Origin: Craspedostauros australis
Lineage: Eukaryota > Bacillariophyta > Bacillariophyceae > Mastogloiales > Achnanthaceae
Length of the DNA stretch: 64,000 bases
Direction: 5' to 3'
NCBI GenBank assembly: GCA_026770025.1
Contig: JAMXDE010000045.1
Coordinates: 248,001-312,000, forward strand
The notes under the pieces are model-generated. The model saw only the letters and a program-made list of their open reading frames with translations, ran no database searches and was not told the origin of the DNA. The position numbers and the translations under genes are program-made. Below are positions 40,198 to 48,439 of this stretch, in pieces. Position 1 is the first letter of the stretch. Each line of letters opens with the position of its first letter.

Positions 40198-40566
40198 ATG
40201 GTTCCAGAACAAGATCAACGTCGCGACACTGGCCTCAGCGGACTGCCATCCCATTTCCGGGCTGGTCAGGCCCGCACATCGGATGTGCCATTGCATGTAT
40301 TGGTCAGTCCGCATCGACTGCATCCAATCAAACCGGAACCGGTCCAACGCGCGGGTTCCACCGTATCGGTGGATGGCCACAAATGGACGCACAGCAGCGA
40401 CGACGACTCGATCGCGCAGGCACCAACAGCAGATCAGCATCCACTACACGCGCAAGATGAAGCGCGGCAAACCAACACGCCAAAAACACGGAGACGTCGA
40501 TCGCATCGCAGAAGCCAAAACGGGGCATGGACCGCGAAGGACTTTCAAGAGGCTGGACTGTCGTGA
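40198..40566 (+). CDS. Small hypothetical protein
   Basis: 122 aa from an ATG in strong leader context (CACAACCATGG after an A/C-rich stretch), which is the main reason to list it. The sequence is polar, rich in Arg, Gln, His and Ser, with LHVLVSPHRLHPIKPEPVQ, a basic cluster RRRRSHRRS near the C terminus and no hydrophobic segment, so it may be a small disordered basic protein. A second frame over the same bases (40283-40645) is similarly long, which lowers confidence. Confidence 0.4.
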   Translation: MVPEQDQRRDTGLSGLPSHFRAGQARTSDVPLHVLVSPHRLHPIKPEPVQRAGSTVSVDGHKWTHSSDDDSIAQAPTADQHPLHAQDEARQTNTPKTRRRRSHRRSQNGAWTAKDFQEAGLS

Positions 40567-40906
40567 TTGCGATTGTGCAATGACAACATCCCATGCGATA
40601 CGCTACCGACCCAAAGCCAATGCACTGCACAATGATGCACTGTAACGGCATGTATGCTTATTAGTAATCTAGAATACGACTATAATACCACATCATCATT
40701 CCATTGAGCAGCAAATAGCATACTCCATGCAGGAGTAACAGAATAGGAGCTACTATGCAGCGGAGTACAGTAAGTGTTTGCACACTACGACTAAATCCAA
40801 TTAGAAAGAATTAAGAGTGGCCGTTTGTCATTGGCTGACCAATGAAACGGTTCCAACCGAACTTGGCGCGCAAATTGTGTTTGGTGTCATAGACTGCCGT
40901 GTTGCT
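40567..40906. other. Convergent intergenic region
   Basis: No gene is seen. Contains TATAATACC at 40681 and AT-rich sequence suitable for 3' ends. Confidence 0.4.
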
Positions 40907-42784
40907 CTAGACCATCATCATCATGGTCGTCGCCATGACGGAAACAAACGATACCATCCGGATCATGGTCTTGATGCTGGGCGATGACGAATCTTCGCTG
41001 TCGCTACCCGAATTGCCACCATCACCACTGCCCGAATTACCGCCACCACCATCACCACTATCCGAATTGCCACCACCGTCGGCTTCACACAAGGCGCAGA
41101 ATGGAATCGTTTGATTGGGCACACGCGCATCGAGAATCTCGATGACGTCCTTGAGATCGTCCGTCGTCGTGAGCACGCGATTCTCCGCGTCCCCAAAGAT
41201 GATCAACTCGGCTGCGGGCGTCGTCGTGTCCCCGCGCCACGTGCCACATTCGAACGTCGCGGGGATGCTGTAGTTGCCTTGCGACGCCGTCTGAATCGTC
41301 ATGGAGGTGACGCGATCGTCGGTGCATTCCGGAATGCCGATGACCTTGCGCTGACGCGGGACGTCGGGTTCGCCGGAAGCAAAGTCGAAGAAGGGATCCT
41401 TCGTCATTTGGGGTGGATCCTGTTGCGTGTACAATCGCGTGAGGTAGTTGTAGGATTGCACAGTCTGTTCCGCGATGAGGGACGGTGCGATGACGTTGGC
41501 GTTCAAGGCTTGCGTGAGTCCGTCGGCATCGAAGACGGTCAAGTTGACGAACGCCAAGCAAGCGTCGGCCAACGTGCCGGGATCGACCGCGTAGAGATCT
41601 TGCAAACTGTCGCATCCCGGCGGTGCGCCTTGCCGAAATTCGGAAGGAATGAACTCGTCAATCGTCTTCTGCACGACGCGCGCGTTGGGGATGTTGTACT
41701 CTCGCAGCTTGTTGAGGTACTCCAACGGCGTGGTTTGTTGTTTCAGAACGTTGCTGTCGATGGTGAGCTTGACCTCGTTGGCGAGATCGGCCGTGGGTCC
41801 GGCGAATTCCGTCGTGAAGGCGTGTCCTTCGAACAGCTCATTTTGTGCCACGACGGTATCCAGGACCTGCTCGAAGTTGTCACGGTAGCTGCGCCAGTAG
41901 CATTCCTGGGGAAACGAGTTCTGCACGCAATTGAGCCAGTCGATGGCGGAGCGATCGTCCAAGGTGAGATGGAAGTAGTTGACCGGCACGGCGCGTTGCG
42001 GACCCAGCGTCCAGATCTCGATGGGCATGTCGTTCGTGGCGGCGATGGCGGTGATCTGGATCGGCACGCAGGCGATGGGTCCGCCCGACGGCATGCTGTA
42101 CTGCAACGTGATGGGCTGGATGTCGCCGGCCTCCCTGTCCTTCTGCAATTGCAAGCCGACGAAGATCATGTCCATGCCGGCGTAGTAGTTGATGAGTGGC
42201 TGCGCCGTGGTGGGCAGGTCGTAGCCGTTGCTCGTCAACCAATCGAAGACCTTCTGCGGCTCGTTGTCGACGGCCTGGATGGTCTCGAACTTGAAGGGAC
42301 CGACCGTGCCGCGCTGCAGGACCTTGACGGCTTCCGGTTCTCCATCATCGCGCTGTGACTCACTCCCAACACCGTCATCGACAAAGACGGGGGCGCACGG
42401 CAGCAGGTCGAAGTTGACGTTGGAGCACGTGGCGCTGAGGGTGGGCTCGATATCGAACTGAAAGAAGGGCTTCGTGATCTCATGCAGCTGCGCAAAGAGG
42501 ATGTCGGAACTGACGGAGACGGCCGGATCGACGGGCACCGGCAGGACCCAGCCGAAGGCCTCGGACGGTCCCTCGTAGGCGATCTGGACCGTCATGGAGA
42601 TGTCCATCTGGCTGGAGTTGGTGGCGGACTCTTCCACGGCGAAGATGATGCGCTCTCCCACCTGCAGGATGGGACGTTGCGGTTGGCAGAAGAAGCCTCC
42701 GCAGGCATTGGCGGTGGATGGCAGTCGCATCAGCGCGCATGCCAGCAGCGCCATGGTGGCGGTCGTTGCGGATTGATACAACAT
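40907..42784 (-). CDS. Secreted DUF2330-like protein, possibly GPI-anchored
   Basis: 625 aa from ATG 42784 (in-frame codons upstream lie in a GA repeat leader). Residues 1-27 form a signal peptide ending TANA, and the mature protein opens with CGGFFC, followed by GERIIFAVEE and EGPSEAFGWVLPVPVDP. This N-terminal Cys motif and the WxxPVP strand are the signature of DUF2330, a domain known mainly from secreted bacterial (for example myxobacterial) proteins of unknown function. Six or more further Cys are spread through the middle. The C terminus is Gly/Ser/Asp-rich (about 575-605) followed by a hydrophobic tail (MVSFVSVMATTMMMMV), a layout typical of GPI-anchor signals. No catalytic residues can be named. 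Bacterial origin by transfer is an inference. Confidence 0.75.
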   Translation of the reverse strand: MLYQSATTATMALLACALMRLPSTANACGGFFCQPQRPILQVGERIIFAVEESATNSSQMDISMTVQIAYEGPSEAFGWVLPVPVDPAVSVSSDILFAQLHEITKPFFQFDIEPTLSATCSNVNFDLLPCAPVFVDDGVGSESQRDDGEPEAVKVLQRGTVGPFKFETIQAVDNEPQKVFDWLTSNGYDLPTTAQPLINYYAGMDMIFVGLQLQKDREAGDIQPITLQYSMPSGGPIACVPIQITAIAATNDMPIEIWTLGPQRAVPVNYFHLTLDDRSAIDWLNCVQNSFPQECYWRSYRDNFEQVLDTVVAQNELFEGHAFTTEFAGPTADLANEVKLTIDSNVLKQQTTPLEYLNKLREYNIPNARVVQKTIDEFIPSEFRQGAPPGCDSLQDLYAVDPGTLADACLAFVNLTVFDADGLTQALNANVIAPSLIAEQTVQSYNYLTRLYTQQDPPQMTKDPFFDFASGEPDVPRQRKVIGIPECTDDRVTSMTIQTASQGNYSIPATFECGTWRGDTTTPAAELIIFGDAENRVLTTTDDLKDVIEILDARVPNQTIPFCALCEADGGGNSDSGDGGGGNSGSGDGGNSGSDSEDSSSPSIKTMIRMVSFVSVMATTMMMMV

Positions 42785-43407
42785 GGTGTTGTTCTCTCTC
42801 TCTCTCTCTCTTGTGGAGAATGGTTGTGCAACTGTATGCAAGTTGTGAGCAAAGCAAGGAAGGGGCAGGGGCAGAAGTGGAGTGCAATGCAATGCTGTGT
42901 TATGTTCCGTCCATTTGTTGTTGTGCGCGCCAAAGGTGTCAACCAGTGACTTCCCTCCGCCAAAGACCTTCTCGCGCCATTGTCACCCTCGTACGACTAC
43001 TACTATCAAGGATGACACTTCGGAGATGGAGAATCTCGTTTTGAGCCGAGAGTGAAGGAGCTTTTCGCGCGAAATACTTGTGGCAAGCATCACGCGTGAT
43101 ACTGTGCCATACCTACGACTACAACATGCGCCAGTTCATTCACCACACCAGCCACCACCGCCAAAGCGCCCCTTCACGCATAGTATTACAACCCGTAGTA
43201 CTCGAAAGTTCAGGTTTGCGTCTGACATCATGTGCTCTGTTTGTTTCATAATATTATATTATAGAATATGATAAGAGTTACCATTCTACGAGCTACTATT
43301 TGTAGTTTAAGAGGTCATACTTTTATTCTACATCGTGATGTTCTCCATTCCACACACCACATACTCTGATCCATTGCGCACGGTGCATGCGAGCATGGTT
43401 CCGCAAC
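42785..43407. other. Intergenic region upstream of the DUF2330-like gene
   Basis: A CT (GA on the coding strand) microsatellite at 42792-42811 lies just before the DUF2330-like start codon. TTTTCGCGCGAAAT at 43062-43075 is a palindromic E2F-like site. AT-rich ATAATATTATATTATAG lies near 43248. No gene is seen. Confidence 0.4.
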
Positions 43408-44364
43408 TTACATGGTCCCCGTCAAGAGCTCCGGCTCCTCAGAACCGTTGCTCATACCTTGGAAGCTCTCGGGAAAGGCATGCTGACGCGGTAACTGCAA
43501 ATCCAACCCTTTCCAAGCACGGCCCACGGACTCGTCCATACTCGCGGAGGAAGCGACGCTGGTATCATCCTGCATCTCCGCCTCATCGTCCGACGACGAC
43601 GACAACAAATTCCTTCGCTGCAACAGCGACCGCTTGGGCTGCAGCGGCTTCTTCATGAGGTACGCATCTTCCCCATCTTGATAATACGCCGGAATGATGC
43701 GCGACACTTCGTACCCGTCCTTCTCGTAGAGCTGATAGGCCGCCGTGTTGGACATGCGCACGTGCAGACCGCACGATTCGACGCCGCCTTGCTGCATGTG
43801 ATGATGCAGCTGATCCATCAAGGCGCGCGCCAGACCTTGGCGGCGGTAATCCTGCAGCACGGCCAGCGACGTGACGTGTCCCAGCTTTTCGTCCTGCCAC
43901 AGACAGGCCTCGTCGCTGAGCGGGTCGTTGGCGAAGGCGTTGATATCGAGGGTGGGGGGCGGGGCCGTGTCGACCTTGCCCAGCACGTAGGCCACGATCT
44001 TGGGTTCGGCTTGTCGCGCGCCGCCGAGACCGGGAAACGAGCCAAAGGGCCGTCGTTGGGCCTGTTTGTCGTCCGCGTGGCCGTCACCGAGATGCTCCGC
44101 CACGATGGCCAAATCGGGCCACTGCCGCAAATGGGAGCAATAGAATTGCGAATTGTAGTTTTCGGGCAGCGACGCCAAGTTGCATCGTTGGATGGACGGC
44201 ACGTCGGTGCGGCGCGCCAATCGCAGCTGGATGTTGGGCAATTCCAGGCCCGTGGACGACATGCGCAGCAATCCCTTTTCGCCCGTCACGGCCAAGGCCG
44301 TCGTGGCCGTCGATCGCAGCAGCGCGAACAGCAGGAACTTGGCCTGGTCGGTGGGGCGTTTCAT
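43408..44364 (-). CDS. GNAT N-acetyltransferase, NAA10-like
   Basis: 318 aa. The core (about 45-241) follows the Ard1/NAA10 catalytic subunit of NatA: LRLARRTDVPSIQRCNLASL, LPENY, IVAYVLGKV, HVTSLAVLQDYRRQGLA (acetyl-CoA loop RRQGLA at 174-179), LHVRMSNTAAYQLYEKDGY and AYYQDGEDAYLMKK. Such enzymes acetylate protein N termini. Compared with NAA10 there is an insertion of about 30 residues before the third strand (GDGHADDKQ to GARQAE), another after it (PPTLDINAFAND), an acidic Ser-rich C-terminal tail, and an N-terminal extension with hydrophobic residues 10-27. If the start is the second Met (codon 35, 44262) the protein is cytosolic; the first start could add an organelle or ER signal. It could be a NAA10 paralogue rather than the ortholog. 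Confidence 0.82.
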   Translation of the reverse strand: MKRPTDQAKFLLFALLRSTATTALAVTGEKGLLRMSSTGLELPNIQLRLARRTDVPSIQRCNLASLPENYNSQFYCSHLRQWPDLAIVAEHLGDGHADDKQAQRRPFGSFPGLGGARQAEPKIVAYVLGKVDTAPPPTLDINAFANDPLSDEACLWQDEKLGHVTSLAVLQDYRRQGLARALMDQLHHHMQQGGVESCGLHVRMSNTAAYQLYEKDGYEVSRIIPAYYQDGEDAYLMKKPLQPKRSLLQRRNLLSSSSDDEAEMQDDTSVASSASMDESVGRAWKGLDLQLPRQHAFPESFQGMSNGSEEPELLTGTM

Positions 44365-45284
44365 CCTCCTTATTTCCTATTACGCAATGCAATATATTAT
44401 AATACTTGGCAGAATACTTCGTATTGAGAGATGGATGGATGGATGGAAAGAGAGAGATGGAGAGACCAAAGGTAGAGGGTGTTCTACTCGATGCTGCTTC
44501 CGGCTTTTGTCTTCTCTCAGGTGCTGCCTTGTCTCTCTTGTTCACTTCCAACAAGCAATTGCTTTCCGGTGGTTCCTGTCGCAGTTATCGTTGTTATAGT
44601 CGGTGCTGATGATGATTGTCGAGAGATTGTTGCATGCAATGGAGTCAGCTCAAGGATCTCTTCGTTGCGTGGGGTACAGCCAACTCCTGGATGTGAGCAA
44701 GCCTTTTCGAAAAGCCGTGGTATCTGTCATCGCGAGACTGATGACGGGGTCCGCGTTCTTCAACAAGTTCAACAACGCAAACAGCCAACGCGCCAAAGAA
44801 GAATGAAGCGACTGTGTTTCGTTCAACACACGCGACGCAACCTCGTCAATCACCTCTCACGATTTCTGGGTGCGTGTGTCTGTCGTGGTGGCTTCTTGTT
44901 CCACGTTCTGCGTCTTCCCTTCCAAGGTACTGTCTTAGCCTTAGTCACTCAAACAAACTCTGAAGTACTTGGTAAGGCCCGAATCCGAGAACACTTTCTC
45001 TGCTGATCTTGGAGCAAGTGACCTTCACCACAGGAACACAAATGACCATCGCAAAACCACCTCCTTCTTGCTTGTTCCGTTTGTGTCGCGTTGCGATGAA
45101 GGCGAAACAAAACAACAACGCAACACAAGATCCTTCGTCACCACATTTTGCGCACATCCTCATCACAACAAATCCGACATCAACATCAGCAACACCAACA
45201 CCAACACCAACATCACTTGTATTCAAAGTAACAACAACAAATCATCCAATCCAATCCTAGTCAAGTCAAACGAACAATCCCAAC
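44365..45284. other. Divergent intergenic region
   Basis: ATTATAATAC at 44396-44405 lies about 35 bases upstream of the NAA10-like start and could be a TATA-like element. An ATGG microsatellite occupies 44431-44446. The final 100 bases are the A/C-rich leader (AACACC repeats) of the FKBP-like gene. No gene is supported between. Confidence 0.4.
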
Positions 45285-46916
45285 ATGGCCGAAATTACAC
45301 CCACCGAAACGCAGGCAGTAACCGAGGACATGGTGCCGACTCTCACGACCGACAAAGATGCTGAGGCGAAGCCGGAGGCTGCCGCTGAGCAGGTCGCTGC
45401 ACCAGCCAGTGAGAATGAGTGGCAGGAGCTCATGGGAAAGGATTTGGTCATGAAGGTGTGTGCGTTGTTCTCATTTTGGTCATGGCACCGCACGAATGTG
45501 GTTGACACATTTCCAGGAGGCGCATGCGCACGAATCGCGAGAGGCAGTTGACATCCCAGTTGACATCCCATCACGTATCTTCATTGACGCTCACTGTCTG
45601 CATCTATTCATCCATCCATTCACCATTCATGCTCATTTACGTTCACTTGCGGCCCAACGAATGCACAGGTCCTGCCAGATTCCGAGGCCATCGGCACCGT
45701 TTCCAAGTTCACCAAAGAGAAGGAACCACAGGAAATTCAGCACGGCGACACGGTCCTCGTCAACTTCATCGCCCGCATCGCCGACACCAAAGATGATACC
45801 GATGGCGAGATTGTGCAGAAGGTCAATGGTTGGCTCCTGGGTCTGGGCGACGGCGACGTGCTGCCGGCCATCGAGATGGGAATGCGATTCCTGCAAGTGG
45901 GACAGACGGGACGCGTCTGGAGCCATTCCAAATTCGCCTGGGGTCCAGGACGTCGCGTGTGGAAGGACGACGGTGCCAAGGACAGCGCCGAGCTACCGCC
46001 CAACTCGAATGTCATGATCGATATCACCGTCACGCAGCTCGTCGTCGACACGTCGCGTCTCAATCCGTATTTCACGGTGCAGCGTGCCACGACGCGCAAG
46101 CACATTGCCAACGACATCTTCTCGTGCGAATTCTCCACGACGAAGGATATTGCGCAGGCCGCGACCGAGAATTCGATGTCCATTCCGCGCGCTTTGCGAC
46201 TGTACCAGCGCGTCGCGGCCGATATGGAGCAGTTGCTGAACGGCACGTACTTCGCCAGCGTCGAGGCGGATCATCCGCAGAAGGCGCAATGCAAAAAGCT
46301 GCGATTGGATTGTCTCAACAACACGTCCGTCGTCTACATGAAGCAGGGCAAGTACCACGACGCCAAGGAAGCCGCGGTCAAGGTGTTGGCCATCGATCGT
46401 ACCAACCTCAAGGCATTGCTGCGCGCCGCCAAGGCCTCCCTGCTCGATCCCGCCTCGACGTTGGAAGAGGCCATTGCGGCGCTGGATGCCGCCGATAACG
46501 CCATCACCTACAAGAATCCGAATGAACAGAAGGAAGTCAAACGCATGCGGGCGCTGTACAAGCAAAAGGCCAAAGACTACAAGGACACGACCAAGGCCAT
46601 GTTCGGCAACAAGCTGCAGTCGAAATCCAAGAGCAAGGCGAAGAAACCTGTCGCCGACAAGGATGCCGTTGAGAAGGACGCCGAAGCGCCAGCGCAGACC
46701 GGCGAATCGGATGCAGCAGCGGAAACGCAACAATCAGAAACGCCAACGAAGACGGAAACAAGATCAGCACCAACAACAGTGGAAGATGAGGGCATCTTGA
46801 ACCGAACGAACCGCATGCTGCTGCTCTTCCAATTGATCTTGCCCTTCGCGATGTACGGATTGTACTATGTGCTGAAGCACCAGCCGACGGAGTTGGAAGA
46901 TGCTGAGGAGTTGTAG
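45285..46916 (+). CDS. FKBP8-like tail-anchored TPR protein (two exons)
   Basis: Exons 45285-45455 and 45669-46916 with a 213 bp GT-AG intron in phase 0; 472 aa. After an acidic N terminus, WQELMGKDLVMK joins VLPDSEAIG as the first FKBP strands. The FKBP-like domain (about 50-155) has HGDTVLVNFIARI, LGLGDGDVLPAIEMGM and LPPNSNVMIDITV. The active-site aromatic residues of FKBP12 (Phe36/Asp37 and Trp59 positions) are not conserved, so prolyl isomerase activity is doubtful. A TPR region follows (about 195-335, CLNNTSVVYMKQGKYHDAKEA and repeats) that in FKBP8 binds Hsp90. The tail has a single membrane segment (about 440-458, MLLLFQLILPFAMYGLYYV) near the C terminus, so it is tail-anchored, probably in mitochondria or ER. 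Confidence 0.88.
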
Positions 46917-48439
46917 TGCAGTGTGGGACAGGGCTGTACGGCAATACGGTACGGGCAGTAGAGAAGAGCGGAGTGAGCGGAACAGAGCCGAACAGGGCTG
47001 AGCAATTGATCCTCCATCATGGAGAAGGAATCATGATCGCGATGCGTTGCGTGAGCGAAGGGTAAAGGAAGCTAATCAGGCTATTATGTAATATGGTCGA
47101 AAATGTGATACGATTCCTTGGAGGAACGAGGGAAGGGAAGTCCAGTTGAGTTCCATCTGTGGAGATGGATGGATGGATGGATGGATGGATACGGCCGCTT
47201 GATTTGTGGTGACTTTCGCCATGTGCCAGCGCCACGGAGGTTGCGCGAGGAATGTACGCATGATGCCCATTCTTTCGTGTTGTGTACCATACAACTCCCA
47301 TGTTGTGGACAATCGCGACCACGAGGACCAATTTACCTACATTTGTTGCCTCATCCATGTCGATGTTATGGGAGCAGAGCGGGTAATTTTCCACAGCGGA
47401 AGGCCACCGGTGAAACAAAGGCCGTTTGGGTGCTCGTGATCATGACCAAATCCCGCAACCAAGGGTGACATGTTCATAACAACAGTCCACAATGGCATGG
47501 ACAACGCTCTACATAGAGTAGCCGCTATTTTGACTCCGCGTCACTCTTCGTTCGCCAATGACCATCATGTGCTTACCTACGCCGATGGCCACATAGTCGT
47601 ACTCAACGGACAATCAGACCTGCCATGGTCACACAACCAGGTGGGGACACACTCTATGATGATCGCAGCAGCGCCACGCATCGCGTCGCATTGCATCGCT
47701 TCCTCATTCGGGGCTGGTCTTCTCTTTTACCTTCACCGGTTCATCGCCACAGAAAAGTGATCAGGTTTGTGGTCGTACGCCCATTCGCGCTCGAAAATGT
47801 GAGGCAAACTTCAGCCCGTGCGTTCGAAGTAGTCGAACTCTTCGTCGTTTGTCGCACAATGTCACGCTGTTGGTTTTTCACGATCAGCCTCAATGCTGTG
47901 ATTCTTGTGGGTTCGTCATGAGCGAATTAATTGTGTCTTGCCACAATCCAACCAAAGGCGTTGCGCACACAACGGCATGCAATTTTCGCGATACATGGAC
48001 CGATTTGGCCGGTGTAATAGTCCCCCACACCAGAGATGGTGGTGGTGTGCAATGATTGGAGCAAGGAGAGAACATCGTGCGAACATCAAAGGGACTTTCG
48101 CGGTCTTCTTCTCCCTCTCTGCGCATCTCTGTCTCCTCGGCTTTCGTTGTTGTTGGGTCTGCCATCCTGAATCGCTGAAGCCGTTTGCGCCGGTTGTGGG
48201 TGTCTGTGCGACCGCTGTGTTGGTATCCATCGCACATTCCATGCCAAAGCAGAAGCAACATCGGCAGCATCGGCAGCAACAACGACTACTTGGCGAAAGA
48301 TCCCACATTGCATACCACAAGGGTCACCCATAGCATCATCAATACCCGCAGCCATAGCGACAGCCATCGCATCAGTGATAGAGACAGCATCAGCGGCATT
48401 GACAACGACAACGACAACGACAGCTTCGGAGGCTTGGAG
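46917..48439. other. Intergenic region with GATG repeat
   Basis: About 1.5 kb. An ATGG microsatellite lies at 47164-47190. Short frames at 47470-47921 are not supported by motif or codon bias. From 48100 the plus strand becomes open into the next gene without an ATG, so a short upstream exon of that gene might lie here. Confidence 0.35.

Noticed and set aside
41111-42358. 415-codon plus-strand frame opposite the DUF2330-like gene
   Set aside because: Antisense by-product of codon bias; repetitive Val/Asp/Gly/Arg composition and no motif.
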